Notes: a model not told the origin generated them from the letters alone. Shown: positions 11,746 through 23,780, numbered from the stretch's first letter. The stretch: 64,000 bases of DNA from Simmondsia chinensis (GCA_018398585.1 JAGTTD010000013.1:30707131-30771130), one strand, 5' to 3'. Program-made: numbers and translations.

Positions 11746-12440
11746 GAGCGGGATTCATAAGTTTATCGCATCGAGTTCGAATGTGGAGTACTCGGCTCAT
11801 TGACGTTGATGAGCAGTTTGATAAGGACTTGCTAAAAACTCATTAAGGGCAAGAACCTGAGTTGCAGATCCAAGGGGTAATTGAGTGGGCTCAAGAAATG
11901 ACCGAGCATATATTATAACTAAACTCCTTCTCGACAACACAAGCTAAAAGTGAAGCGAACATTTTTTTTTTTTTTTTCTAAAATTGGTAATATCCTCATG
12001 GATGGGGCAGATGTCCCTCGAACCATAGACCTCCGGGTTGGCGTGTTTTCGCCCTAACTACTAGGCTACAACACAGAAGGACAAGTGAGGCGCACATATA
12101 TTGTAACTATGCCATCTCTTAATAAATATTCTAAATCTGCAATTGAAGATATTAGGTCAAAATATTTCGACAATGGCATAATATTAACTTGAATAGCTTA
12201 GCTCAGTAGCTAGCTTGACCAGATAGCAAGCTCGGCTCAGTCATGAGCTCGATTCAACTCAATAATTGGCTTAGCTTGGCTCGATAATATGCTCAAATCG
12301 ACTCGATTAGGATAATGAGTTGAGCGTACCTGAGTAACGAATAAGCTAAAAGCTTATCGAATTGAGCTCGAACAAGTGTTCGAAAGCTCAATGAGCCTTA
12401 TTAAGTTTGAGTTCAAATAAGGGCGTGCTCAGATCTACTT
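11746..12440. repeat. Degenerate AGCTCG/GAGTTCGA-rich repeat, host of the LARD and a SINE
   Basis: Phrases such as GCTTAGCTC, AGCTCGGCTC and GAGTTCGA recur imperfectly, mainly at 12180-12430. The same style ends at 4014 on the other side of the LARD, so the two parts were probably one older element. No coding sequence is seen. Confidence 0.4.
11963..12082 (-). mobile_element. tRNA-derived SINE with poly(A) tail
   Basis: On the - strand it starts with an A-box-like TAGCCTAGTAGTTAGGGC and has a B-box-like GGTTCGAGGGAC about 35 bases later, the two internal RNA polymerase III promoter blocks of a tRNA head. It ends in a poly(A) run, seen as a T run at 11963-11977 on +. Flanks AAGTGAAGCGAACAT (11948-11962) and AAGTGAGGCGCACAT (12083-12097) form a 15-bp target-site duplication with two mismatches. 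Length about 120 bp. Confidence 0.8.
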
Positions 12441-12665
12441 GGCCTATTTACTGTTGGGTTTCATGCAATGCTTTGATTATTCACATTTAAGCACGAGTTT
12501 TTCAATTTGGAACTCATTTTTCCCCTTTCTCATATGTTGGTGGCCCTTATTAGGGCATTTTATTTATCTTTACCATCTAAAAAATGAAACTAGGAATAGG
12601 ATCTCACTGAACCAAGTGTTCAATAACTACTTGTGTATAAAATTGATTAAGACTTAGTAAAGATA

Positions 12666-13250
12666 CTAAGTTACAAGAAAATATATATAAAGAGTTTGAA
12701 ACGGATCTAAATGATATCCAATATCCAACACTAAGCAATATGTGTCTATGCCTTCAATTGCAGCTTTGTTTTCGTTTCCCATCAATGCAAAGTTCTCATT
12801 TGGATTGTGATTCGAACTGCATGGAATCCCTACATTATCTTTCTTATGCCCCTTCTGATGAATATGAGAAGTTCGGGAAGATTCATTCGAGCATTTCTTC
12901 TTACTTCTTATGCCCTTTTTATTATAGCATGTTCCGACTTCTTGATGGTTCATAAAATCAATGAAACGAGTCTTTTGACTCTTTAGCCTCGTCTTCTCTT
13001 GAAATGTATATTGGTCAATTCATCGACATTCCATTTATCCTTAATAGTTATATAGTTCATCTGAAATGAACCATACTTTTCAAGAGGTAAGGAATTAAGT
13101 ATGAAATGTACTAAAAAGTACTCATCCACGTTCATCCCTAATGCCTTTAGTTTCAGCGCTAAATTCGTCATTTCAAGAATAAGCTCATGCATGGTTTATG
13201 ACCCATCGTATTTTTCATGGTGGTTAAATTATTCATTAATTACTAGCAAG
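12666..13250 (-). pseudogene. Decayed copia Gag fragment
   Basis: The - strand translation of 12983-13192 reads like the Gag (UBN2-type) region of plant Ty1/copia elements: a MHELILEM start, then FILNSLP, then a DKWNVDEL-like block. The frame continues towards 13250 with a KYDGS motif broken by a stop. The stretch 12666-12953 on - is lysine- and serine-rich and fits the following linker and zinc-knuckle part, but no intact CCHC is visible. No protease, integrase or RT follows and no LTR is evident. The TRIM at 13261 interrupts its upstream part. This is a relic with no likely function. Confidence 0.6.
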
Positions 13251-13260
13251 AGACTTGTAA

Positions 13261-13812
13261 CGATGCAGCCCAAAAAGCGCAAAATGCTATCCCGCATTGG
13301 TAGGCAAGTGAAAATGATACTAGTTTATATATCTAAGGGGCTACTCTATCCATTGCCAATTAGTTTTGGAAAGGAACCTCCTTTGCTATGTAACATTGGT
13401 ATTAGAATGTCGGTCCTTGGATCAATTCCAAGGAGCTCGGTTTGGTATGGGATGGACCTTGCTCCGAAGTCATGCTCAATCTGGTATGCGATAGACCGTG
13501 CTCGATGCCAGTGCTGACGAGCCACCTGTAACGGGCCTCAATTTCGGAAAAGGCTACCTAGGAGAAGGCTATTTAGAGTAAAGTGAAGCTGTCCACGAGA
13601 GAAAAGAGCTACATACTGAGAGTGAAGCTACCTAGACTGAAGCCATCGAGGATGACAATTGCAGAGCGTGGTGGTTTGATGCCAGCCCAAACAGTGCATA
13701 ATGCTATCCTACATTGGTGGGCAAGTGAAAATGATACTAGTTTATATACCTAAGGGGCTATTCCATCCATTGCCAATTGATTTTGGGATGAAACCTCCTT
13801 CGGTATGTAACA
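13261..13812 (+). mobile_element. TRIM (terminal-repeat retrotransposon in miniature)
   Basis: Two direct repeats of about 135 bp (13261-13395 and 13677-13812) start TGATGC (CGATGC in the first) and end GTAACA. Next to the first repeat is TTGGTATTAGAAT, a decayed initiator-tRNA-Met primer site. The interior is only about 280 bp and non-coding. TGTAA is present at 13256-13260 and 13813-13817, a perfect 5-bp target-site duplication. It sits in the copia Gag relic. Confidence 0.85.
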
Positions 13813-13817
13813 TGTAA

Positions 13818-14498
13818 ACAATTTGAGAACATTCTTCTACAAATTCATAAATTTCGTAGCACTTTTAATTTTGGAAGAGTAGACTTAATATTGTTAACAA
13901 TTTTCATTCGTATACACATTAGGCTTAATTTATTTGACCTTTCTCAAACTTTATGAAAAGTTTTTTCATCATCACTGATTGTATCATCAATAGTAGTAGG
14001 TTTTATCGGCTTGGAATTTTATATTAAGATCCAGAACACGTACGTGAAAATGGACTCATTCCCACCAGTTGGAAAACTTTAGTCCATTAACTAAAGGAAC
14101 AAATAAAGCAAGTGAATGAAGAGAAACATGAACAAATACTGCAAATTTAGGAAAATACTTGTTGGTCAATGTTTTGAGTTATAAATATCATCTCATAAAT
14201 TTAGATTCAAACAATGCAAGTAAAACATCATATAATTTGGTAGTTAATTATGTTCTAAGTAGACATATTTGCTATCTTTGGATGTGCAAAACACATGTAA
14301 ATTTTTTTTTTTTTTTACAGTACAATCAGCAATGATTATGTTCATCAATCATAAGAACAATTAATTAACCTTCACTTGATTATGAAATGTCTTAATAATG
14401 AACTTTAATTTATCCATGATTGAATCATCGTGTCATTTATAAGCATCAAATTCATGAATAGCTGAAATTGAATCATCGTAATTGCAAATTCATATCCT
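13818..14498. other. AT-rich intergenic sequence, nothing recognised
   Basis: No ORF of note, and no repeat motif that I could assign. It may include more of the decayed copia relic upstream of 12666-13250. Confidence 0.4.
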
Positions 14499-14515
14499 AT
14501 TAAGATTTGACTAAT

Positions 14516-14876
14516 GGAAGGCCGGATTTTGAGGGTGTCGATCCAACTTTGGTGAGTGCTATTCTACATGGAAGGCTGTGATGCGTTTTTGTGGCTTCTA
14601 GGTGCCTTGCGATCAGTTTTCGGTTGTATGTGTCCTAGTCTCGAGCAAGTTTTTGCGCTTAGGTTTGCTCCGTGTTCCTGCTGTTTGTTTGGTTTTTTTG
14701 TTCTTCATTGTTCTTGTGTGTTCGTGTTTGTGGTGCATTGTTTTCCCTATTTTTATTTTTCTTTGCGTTCTTTTGGTTGTCTCTTGTTTTCCCTGCTCTT
14801 ATTTGAATGGCTTCAGGTCTCGCTTTGTCGAGTGGTTGCTTGTTCCGCAATTCTGTCGCTAATTATCAAAAAAAAA
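14516..14876 (+). mobile_element. 5'-truncated ORF1-only LINE
   Basis: It starts with the last codons of a LINE ORF1 (FEGVDPTLV...LHGRL then stop at 14577-14579). It continues with about 290 bp of T/G-rich 3' sequence and ends in an A run. Flanking copies of ATTAAGATTTGACTAAT at 14499-14515 and 14877-14893 are a perfect 17-bp target-site duplication, typical of L1-type insertion. The 3' region matches the - strand element at 27188-27812. There is no ORF2 sequence between the ORF1 stop and the tail. Confidence 0.8.
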
Positions 14877-15058
14877 ATTAAGATTTGACTAATTTGTTGA
14901 TTAATAAATTATCATGTATGTGCTAAAATAATACCATATATTCTTAAGAGGCATACATTTTCACAAATTAATTAAATTAAAAAATTAATTAAAATACTCA
15001 ACTATCAAACATATTTAGATGAGAAAACCTTGAAAATATAATGTGGGTCATAATCATC

Positions 15059-15330
15059 CCTTTTTTTTTATAATTAGCGAGGAAAAGCTCACAATACAAA
15101 TCTTAATCTCTCGAGGGAAACCTGAGAGACATACAAAGTGTGAAAAAGGAAAAAATAACAAATACAGCCAAAAAAAGACTAGGTATAGCATCAAAGTAGC
15201 CATACCTAACGCCCAATGCCACACCCTAGTGAAAAGAATTACAATACAAAGCACAAACAAAAACAAATTGTCGAAATGAGGCGCGACCTCAAATTTTGTT
15301 GAAGCAGCCAAAAATAGTACACCAGCTTTT
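15059..15330 (-). mobile_element. LINE 3'-end fragment (candidate)
   Basis: On - the segment is T-rich, with a pattern like the 3' regions of the other LINEs here. It ends with CTCGCTAATTAT followed by an A run (T run at 15060-15069 on +). The CTAATTA-A(n) end matches the tails at 14876 and 27204. No coding part is recognised and no duplication was found. Confidence 0.45.
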
Positions 15331-15468
15331 TATGTACTCGAAATTTCTATCGACTTTTCCTGGTGATGAAGAGTTCTCACACCTAACCTTCATGTAGAAG
15401 CCCATTCTAAAAGTAACGTAGCTACCACCCAGACCCAAAGCTAATCTCGGAACTGGCATATGCTAAAC

Positions 15469-15904
15469 TGTGAGGAAATGCGGAATCCCAAGTACTTAAA
15501 TCGAATCAAATACTACGACAAACGAGAAGTAAATATGGATAAAAGAGATACGAAAACAATAACACACAATGATTTATATGGAAACCTCTCTACAATCAAG
15601 AGGGGAGAAAACTACGGGAGGAGATAGAGACTTCTATTGATTTGAGAATAGAAGAATTACAATCACCTCTCTCTCTCTCTCTCTCTCTCTATGATGATGG
15701 CGGCGCTCACTTCGAATTGGATACCTTATACGTGAAACCTAGGGTAGTATTTATAGCCCCGTGTCTAGATTGATCGGGGCGCTCTCTGCAGGCGGGATCA
15801 TTTACATAACATTTGCAATCGATCGGCCCCCTTCTCCCAATCGATAAGGGGACTCTCTGCACGCCTCCTCTTAGAACTTAAGCATTTGAGGCACAAACCT
15901 AACA
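15469..15904 (-). repeat. 3' LTR of the minus-strand copia
   Basis: 436 bp, TG...CA termini (on - TGTTAGGTTTG to CCTCACA). It contains a CT microsatellite at 15667-15693 and TATTTATA at 15748-15755 (TATAAATA on -), the likely LTR promoter box. The partner is the fragment at 19971-20075. Confidence 0.8.
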
Positions 15905-16157
15905 AATCTCCACCTTGACTCAAATTCGATCACTGAAATAAAAAATCTCCACCTTCTCTAATAACACCTCCACACTGGGGTTAACAAACTGAAACTGTGA
16001 GTCCAACTACATTTGAGCAATGATCGAATTTTCTGCCGGAAAGAACTTTAGTGAACAAATCTGCTGGATTATCTTCAGTACCAATATTCTTCAACTCCAC
16101 CTTCTGCTCATCAATCAGATCTCTAATAAAATGATGCTTGACATCAATGTGCTTCGT

Positions 16158-19100
16158 TCAGTCATGATGCGTCATCTGATCTTTAGCTAGGTGAATCGCT
16201 GACTGGCTATCGCAGTAAACTCCAACAATACCCTGATCAACACTGATCTCACTAATCAAACCTCTCAACCAAGCAGCTTCCTTAAACACTTCTGTAACTG
16301 CCATATACTCGGCCTCGGTAGTCAACTGTGCAGTAACTAATTGCAGACAAGCTCTCGAACTGATAGCATTGTCTCCCGAACAAAACACATAACTGGACGT
16401 AGATTTTCTCTTATCGAGGTCTCCACCATAGTCTGAGTCAACATACCCTACTAAACAGTATTTACTCTTTCCAAATTCCAAAAAAAATCAGAAGTGCCAC
16501 GTAAGTACCTGAGAATCCATCTGACAGCGTGCCAATGCTCCTTGCCTGGATTCACCATGTATCTACTCACTTTGCTCACAGCATAAGCAATATTTGGACA
16601 AGGGCATACCATAGCATACATAATACTACCAACAGCACTAGAATCAGGGACCTGTGACATGTACCTGACATCCTCCTCAGTCTAAGGTGAATCCAATGCT
16701 GAGAGCCTGAAGTGAGTTGCTAATGAAGTGCCAACAAGTTTAGCATCCTTCATGTGAAAAGAACCTTCTCAATGTACTTCTCTTGAGACAAGTACAATTT
16801 TCCTGCTTTTCGGTCCCTACTGATATCCATGCCAAGAATCTTCTTAGCTGCTACTAAGTCCTTCATCTCGAACTCACTTTTCAACATTGCTTTCAAATCA
16901 CCAACATCTGTCATGTCCTTAGCTGCAATTAATATATCATCAACGTATAACAGAAGATAAACAAAAGAGCCTAAATCTATCTTCCTGAAGTACACACAAC
17001 TGTCATACTTGCTTCTAAAGAACCCGTGACTGATCATAAACTGATCAAACCTTTTATACAAATGTTTTGGCAATTGCCTCAAACCAGACAAAGATATTTT
17101 CAATAAACAAACATGATCTTCCTTATCCTCAGCAACTTTAGACTGATGCATGTAAATACTCTCCTCTAGCTCACCATGCAAAAATGCAGTTTTCACATCT
17201 AACTGCTCAAGCTCTAAATCATGCATAGCTACTAAAGCAAGTATCGCTCGTATGGAACAATGTCTAATAACATGTGAGAAAATATCATGAAAATCAACAC
17301 CGTATACCTAACTGTAGCCTTTAGCTACTAACCGAGCCTTGTACCTTGCATCTTCCACTCCAGGAATGCCTTCTTTTCGTTTGAAGACCCATTTGCACCC
17401 AATTACTCTTTTCTGTTTGAGACTTGATTAGCTACCAAGTCTGATTCTTCTTCAAAGACTCCATCTCTTCATGCATGGCCATAAGCCACTTATCCGAGTC
17501 AGATCTCGATACAATCTCTGAATATGAAGACGGTTCACCGTCTTCCACTATTTCAGCTATAGTAAGGGCATAGGCTATCATCTCCTCATACCCATATCTC
17601 TGTGGTGGCCTAATATGCCTTTTCTACCTGCCACCTGCAATTGTATGCGGCTCGACCTGCTGACCTGCTTCTGTTTCATCATCCTCAGAAACCTGTACTG
17701 GAGGTACCTGCATACTCTCAAACTGAACTACATGCTGCTGATCTGAATTTTCTGACTATATCTGACTTTCATCAGGCTTCTGCGCCCGAACTGATTCATG
17801 AACTAAGGAGGACGTGTGTGGCGGATGTAGTAGAGCAGACTCATCAAATGTAACATCTCTATTAGTCAGAAATTTATGAGATTTTGGATCCCATAAACGA
17901 TATCCCTTAACACTTGACATATAACCAAGAAAGATACACTTCTTGGCCCTAGGCTCTAGCTTTCCATCATTAACATAAGTATAAGCAGGACAGCCAAATA
18001 TCTTTAAATAAGAGTAATCAGCAGGAGAACCAGACCATACCTCTTCTAGAATCTTCAACTGAAGCAATGAATGAGGAGATCGATTCACTAGATAACAAGC
18101 CGTGGTAACTTCCTCTGCCCACCATTCTCTCCCTAATTCTGCATTTGAAAGCATACACCGAGCCTTCTCCAGTAACATCCTATTCATTCTTTCTACCACT
18201 CCGTTCTGTTGAGGTTGACCTGTAGAAGTCCTGTGTCTGACAATGCCTTGGTTCTCATAGAATTTGAGGAAATCACCTTCAACAAAATCAAGACCATTAT
18301 CTGTCCTCAGCCTCTTTATCTGCTTCCCTGTCTGTTTTTCAAGCAGTGTCTTCCACTTCTTGAAGACTTCATAGACTTCATTTTTCTGCTTAAGAAAATT
18401 AACCCAAACTTTTCTTGAAAAATTATCAATGAACGTTAGTAAATGCCTGGAACCTCCTTTGGAAGCAACTCTAGATGGTCCCCACAAATCTGAATGTATA
18501 TAGTCCAACGTTCCGTTAGTCTAATGCACTGCCTGCTTGAAGCTGATTCTCTTCTGCTTTCCATATACACAGTGCTCACAGAAATCCATCAGTCCTGCTG
18601 ACTGACCACATAACAGACCCCTCTTACTTAACTCTGACAGCCCTTTATCACTCATATGGCCCAATCTCATGTGCCACATCTTAGTGATCTCTGTATCTGT
18701 CATAGACGGTGTAGAAACAGCCATTTTCCCTGTCACGGTAGAACCTTCAAGCTCATACAAGGTTCCTACCCTTCATCACAATCAATGCACCTTTACTGAT
18801 CCTTATAGCTCCACCTTTAGCTGTGTACCTGTATCCATTGGACTCAAGGGTACCTAAAGAGATAAGGTTCTTTTTCAAGTATGGGACGTGTCTCACGTCG
18901 CTAAGTATCCTGAAAGTACCATCAAACATCTTCACCCGAACTGCTCCAATACCCATCACCTTACACGCGGCATCGTTGCCTGTCAAGACTACCTTGCCCT
19001 CAATTGACTTATAAGTGGCGAACTAGTCTCTGTTAGGACAAACATGGTAAGAACAACCCGAATCCATGATCCACTTCTGTGACTCGGCTACTAGTAGGAC

Positions 19101-19933
19101 ATCAGCATCTCCCTCATCTTCAACTACACTAACCTCAGGGGACTTATCACCTCTAGTATGGTTATTCCTATTATCTTCTTTCTGCTTCTCCTTAAGCTTG
19201 TAATAGTTTTTCTTTAAGTGGCCCTTCTTATAACAGAAGTTACACGACAGATTCTTATGTCTAGATTTAGACTTAGACTTCTTTCTACCTTCAGACCCTC
19301 TAGTCTCAGTCCTACCTCTCACAAATAACCCATTACCAGAGTTATTCACAGCGTAAGACTGTTCTCTATCAACTCTCTCTTTACTTACTAGGTTTTTTTT
19401 TTTAACCTCATCAACAGTGATAGTAGGCCTACCACCATATATCATACTTTCTACAAAGCCTTTATAAGAATTTGAGAGTGCACACAATAACAACATGGCC
19501 AGATCCTTGTCCTTAGGGTATCATCCAATTCCTTCAATTCTTGAATTATAGAATTAAACTCGCTAAGATGATTCTTAAGAGATGTATCTTCCGACATATG
19601 AAATGTGAATAGCCGGCACTTGACTGCAAATTTATTGGAGACCGATTTTAAGCAGAACATCTCCTGCAGCTTCTCCCACAATTTCTTAGTGGTTTTCACC
19701 TTCAAGACTTCTGTCAGAACATCATCTGTAAGACACTTCTGAAAACATGTAAGTGCCTTCTTATCTAACACCTCCCATTATACTTCGGATAAACTCTCCG
19801 ACTTCTTCTCTTTTCCATCCAGTGCTTTCTTCAAGCCATTCTGTGTCAGAAGACCTTTAGCGCAGGCTTGCCACAAACTGAAAGTCTCTTGACCACCAAA
19901 CTTCTCTACTTCAGATCTAATCGCTGACGTCAT
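16158..19933 (-). pseudogene. copia Gag-Pol polyprotein, disrupted
   Basis: On - the frame begins MTSAIRSEVEKFGG at 19933. Gag follows, with a CCHC-like knuckle whose last Cys is Tyr (CNFCYKKGHLKKNYY). Next are a protease site (WIMDSGCSYH near 19060), a pre-integrase zinc region (HMRLGH...CEHCVYGK, 18521-18760), an integrase core with Asp, Asp and Glu in HSDLWGP, RTDNG and NGVVERMNR (17756-18508), RT with YVDDI (about 16930) and RNase H with YVDSDYGGD and TTEAEYMAV (16158-16481). Breaks include a stop near 19784 (CAA to TAA is the likely change) and a frameshift near 19510, plus several more in the RT half. It would have made the proteins for reverse transcription and integration and is now inactive. 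Confidence 0.85.
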
Positions 19934-19970
19934 AGTACCAAAACAAACAACAAAGGCTCTGATACCAATT

Positions 19971-20075
19971 TGTGAGGAAATGCGGAATCCCAACTACTTA
20001 ATTCGAATCAAATACTATGACAAACGAGAAGCAAATACGGATAAAAGAGATACTAAAACAATAACACACAATGAT
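19971..20075 (-). repeat. Truncated 5' LTR remnant of the minus-strand copia
   Basis: Matches the first 105 bases of 15469-15904 with few changes. Homology stops at ACACACAATGAT, after which an unrelated repeat begins. The missing part lies on the outer side, pointing to a deletion or a rearrangement after insertion. Confidence 0.75.
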
Positions 20076-20460
20076 AAACGAAGCGGTTGGTATAAGAAAA
20101 AAAAAATCAAAATTTTGAGGTGGTTAAAAGTTATATACCATAAAATACAATTGCTTATTTGCAAAGAACACCAAAATCAAGAATGAACAAAAAATATTCC
20201 AAAATTTGATGGAATATACATATTGTTTTGAACAGAAATATTAAATGGTGGTCATTTGCTACCAAAATTTTTTTTCGGTGGTTAAAAGCAAAAAAAAAAA
20301 AAAAAAAAAAATTTTTTTTGAGTGGTTAAAAGCTAAATGGTATAAAATATAGGTGGTAAATTGCAAAAAAAAAAAAAAAAAAACGAAAACCCTCCTAAAA
20401 AAAACAAAGTTATTACATGACGGGCATCTGGATTTATGATTGCATGCATTACCACCATTT
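20076..20460. repeat. GGTGGTTAAAAG-type degenerate repeat
   Basis: The phrase GGTGGTTAAAAG or close variants occurs about four times, mixed with long A and T runs and the phrase ATGGTATAAAATA. It appears to be the edge of an older non-coding element cut by the copia truncation. No gene is seen. Confidence 0.4.
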
Positions 20461-20571
20461 ATCATCACAATTGTACAAACTCAGAAATTAAATACACATG
20501 ATAAAGTTCATGTATTATTTAGATGTTCTAATCTTTAAGTATATATGATAAAGTTTATATTTAAAATTTAG

Positions 20572-20955
20572 GTTATTTATGCCAAAGCTTCACTTTGCCC
20601 ATTATGTCAATTTGATCATTCTATTTTTAATTGTATCAATTTAGTCCTTGAACAATTCAACATGTGTCAATTTAGTCCTTTAGTCAAATTTAAGTTAAGT
20701 CAATGACATAATTTTAAACGAAAAATTATGTTAGATGCAAGTTACTTATTATAAATTCATAAGTTTACTCAATTTAATCCAATTCGTGGCTAAACTATTA
20801 AAAATTTTATTATAAATTTAATGTAAAATTTTCTCTAAAAACTAAATTAACATATTTTGAATTGTCTAGGGACTAAATTAATACATTTAAAAGTAAAAAG
20901 ACTAAATTTATGCAATAAATAAAGTACATGGACCTTTGATTTAAATAACCTTTAA
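20572..20955. repeat. Long-TIR non-coding element, copy 1
   Basis: The left side carries phrases like TGTCAATTTAGTCCTT and a CAATGACATAATTTT block. The right side carries their reverse complements (GGGACTAAATTAATACA and similar). The same plan and words occur at 29434-29815. The type resembles plant MULE/MITE-like foldback elements. No coding capacity. Confidence 0.5.
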
Positions 20956-21492
20956 AATTTTTATAATTTATATATCCATGGTTGGAATCACATTATTTCC
21001 TATTTTACTTTAAAGGTATTAATTTATGTTTTATGTTAATTTTATAAACAAACAAATATAACTTAGAGTTTTAGTAATTATAAAGAGTATAAATTTATAT
21101 TTAAATATTTAATAAATAGTTTAATTTATAGGTATTAATTTATATCCTATATGTAAGTGCATGGTGATGAAATTTGGAAGATATTTTCGGAAAATATTCA
21201 TTTGCAGGAAAATGCTAATCTGACACATTATTGTTGGAATCGCATGGCATTGCAGATTTTTCGAACAAAAATTTTATGACAAAAATACAATAGTAGATTC
21301 CGGTGTTGGTTATTTAATTGATAAAATTTTTAAATATTGACGGTATTATTTAAATATTAGAGTAATTAATTAATAAAAACATAAAAATTTTTATTAAATT
21401 TTTAAAAGATATTCAAATAATAAAAATAGTAATTAGATTTTTTTTTTATAACATACTGATTTTAGCTCAAGTGGTGGATATTTTTTAAATTT
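20956..21492. other. AT-rich intergenic sequence, nothing recognised
   Basis: No ORF, repeat or promoter pattern that I can support. Confidence 0.4.
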
Positions 21493-21952
21493 CACCAAAT
21501 CTATAGGCTCGACCTACGGAGTTGGCATGCATGATATCCACATGCAAGCTCAAGTGGGGTTTCATTTTAAAACTAATTGACATTAGGTAGAATAACTTAC
21601 AAGGCTTATATATTGATCTATTTACTCTCCCAACTTTTATATGAAATTTTTACTGGACTTACATGTAAAGTCTCTAACACTCTCCCTCACATGTGAGTCT
21701 ATGATAAACGCACACTCGACTTCTCTGATCCAATTGGATTCGACCATTGGAGAGGCCCTTGACGTAACAAACTCAAATCATCCCTCTTCACGAGGACGCA
21801 GTGCATCAAACAAGGGCCCTGAATCATCCACACACTCTGATACCAAGTTAAATTTCATCGAACCTTCAGGCCTAACCCACGGAGTTGGCACACATGATAT
21901 TCACATATAAGCTCAAATGAGGTTCCATCATAAAACCAATATAATATATCTA
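21493..21952 (-). mobile_element. TRIM on the minus strand, interrupted by the CACTA element
   Basis: The left repeat (about 21493-21679) ends on - with TGTTAGAGAC at its start and GAAATTTA at its end. The pyrimidine run CTCTCCCTCAC at 21680-21690 is the polypurine tract on -. CTCTGATACCA at 21835-21845 is the initiator-tRNA primer site on -. The second repeat starts at about 21847 (TTAAATTTCATCGAACC) and is cut at 21952 by the CACTA insertion. The same family occurs at 30290-30766 and, broken, at 54530-55405. Confidence 0.6.
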
Positions 21953-21969
21953 CACTACAACAAAAAAGG

Positions 21970-22170
21970 GCAATTCTCGGCGCATAATTATCGGCGTTTA
22001 TACAAACGTCGAGAAATCTCGGCGTTTAAATGCGTCGAGACAAAGCGTCGAAAATTCTCGGCGTTTTTAAACGATGCAAAAAATATCGGCGTTTATAAGC
22101 GCCGAGAATATCGGCGCTTATAAAGGCAGAGATTCTCGGCGCTTATAAGCGCCGAGATTCTCGCCGGGTA
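21970..22170. repeat. CACTA left subterminal repeat array
   Basis: Many short palindromic words around TCTCGGCG, GGCGTTTATAAGCG and GCGCCGAGA occur in both orientations over 200 bp. In En/Spm-type elements such arrays bind the TnpA protein and are needed for transposition. Confidence 0.75.
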
Positions 22171-22973
22171 TAAATACCCCGAACAAACCCTAACCCTCAT
22201 TTCTCGCGCTCTCACCTTAGTCTCTCGCCCTCACCTCCCGCAAACCCTAACCCTCGTCTCTCACCCTCGCCCTCGCAAAGCACGTTCGTCTCTCACCCTC
22301 ACCACCCAATTTCCAACCGCGTCGCCGCCCGGGTTCGCCTCTCACCGTCGCCGCCAGCGTTCGTCTCTCACCCTCACCTTCCGATTTCACAGTTGCTCTT
22401 GCTTTGCTGTTAGTATGTGATGTCCTTGCCCTAGTTTCGGTTTTTATTTTTATTGGACTGCTTATTCTTCTACAAGTGTTATATCATTTGAGTTGGTTGA
22501 AGTAGTTTTATTATAGTTTTGTATTATCGCCGTTTCACACTTTCCCCTGCTTCATGCGCATCCTTAATGCTATGGTTCGAATGATTCTATAGTTGCATCT
22601 CATCATTTCAGTTGATTAATACAAAAAATTGTTGTTTTGACAAAATTCTTGTGTTATTGTATTTGATTGATGTTTAAAATTATGTGTTGGTGGCGCTTGT
22701 GAGTTCAATTTGTTAATGTCAGGGAGATTAGATATCGATTTCATAATTTTTAAATTTGGAAAAATAAAACTTTGTTGTTGTATCCCTTGTTTAGATGGAT
22801 CCTTCACATTAGAGGATTAAAATTGATTATAAGGAACTCATGTATCTTACTTTAATTTCTAACTTCTCCTAAGTCCCATTAATTATTTATTTTTGTATTT
22901 GTATATATTTTGATTGGTTGATTAAATATTTGTCTTATGAACTCTATCTTTTTTTAATTTTTAGGTAATTTGA

Positions 22974-23780
22974 TTGCACTACTTAATATTTAGAGATACG
23001 GATACGAGTTGGATCACGCAACCAAGGATTAGTCAAGCTTATATTAATGGTGTCATTGAATTCATTAAGTTGGCTAAAGAAAACCTTATAGAAGGAAAAA
23101 CTCGATGTCCATGTAATAAATGCAAAGTAGCCAAATGGTTCTCATTAGAAGATGTGGAATATCATATACTTTTTAAGGGTTTTTGGCCAAAGTATAAGAA
23201 ATGAATTTTTCATGAAAAAGAAGATATTGTTCAACAATTGAGATGCAATAGTCAAACATCTACCAATAATAATGAGGGAAGGGCCATAGGGCGAGATGAT
23301 ATTGGTGGATTACTATGAGAAAGTATCGGAGTTGATATTCCTCCCTCCACAAGTCAACCCCATTTGTCTGATAAACATGATTGGTCGGACCAAGTTCCTC
23401 TTGAACAACCCAACCAATCTCTTGAGGAGAAAGCCAAGTATAAGAAGATATTGAAAGCTTCTAATGAAGAACTATATCCAGGCTGTAGCGCATTCTCCAA
23501 ATTGTCATTTCTTTTGCACTCATTTCACTTGAAATGTATGCATAGTTGGTCTGCTAAGTCCTTCACGATGTTGCTAAGACTTCTTGTTGATGCATTTCCC
23601 TAAATTATGGTATTTCCATCATCTTATTATGAAGCTCAGAAAATGATCAATGAGTTGGGTCTTGGATATGAAAAGATTCATGCTTGTCCAAATAATTGTA
23701 TGTTGTATTGGGGTGAAATGTCTGAAAAAGAGAGTTGTCATACTTGCGGTACCTCCAAATTTTGTCCATGTATGTTAGTT
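22974..23780 (+). pseudogene. Tnp2-like CACTA transposase, N-terminal remnant
   Basis: The frame starting about 22974 has a transposase-associated domain: DTSWITQP, then a YINGVIEF block, then a zinc-binding RCPCNKCK and a DVEYHILFKGF block. After a stop at 23202-23204 and another near 23316, the same frame resumes with HDWSDQVP and the start of the Tnp2 transposase domain (ELYPGCS...FLLHSFHLKCMH). After a stop at 23601-23603 it continues with YYEAQKMINELGLGYEKIHACPNNCMLYW and CHTCGTSKF. The catalytic core that should follow is absent; the next sequence belongs to the second gene. With three in-frame stops and a large 3' loss it cannot make an active transposase. Confidence 0.8.

Larger units (their letters stand above)
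15469..20075 (-). mobile_element. Decayed Ty1/copia retrotransposon with truncated 5' LTR
   Basis: The left (3') LTR is 15469-15904. The interior encodes broken Gag-Pol on -. The right (5') LTR keeps only its last 105 bp (19971-20075). The primer site on - is TGGTATCAGAGC next to the right LTR (on + GCTCTGATACCA near 19957-19968), complementary to initiator tRNA-Met. The polypurine tract on - is AGGTGGAGATT beside the left LTR. The domain order Gag, protease, integrase, RT, RNase H is that of copia. The upstream two thirds of the 5' LTR, including its promoter, are gone, so the copy cannot be transcribed from its own LTR. Confidence 0.85.
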
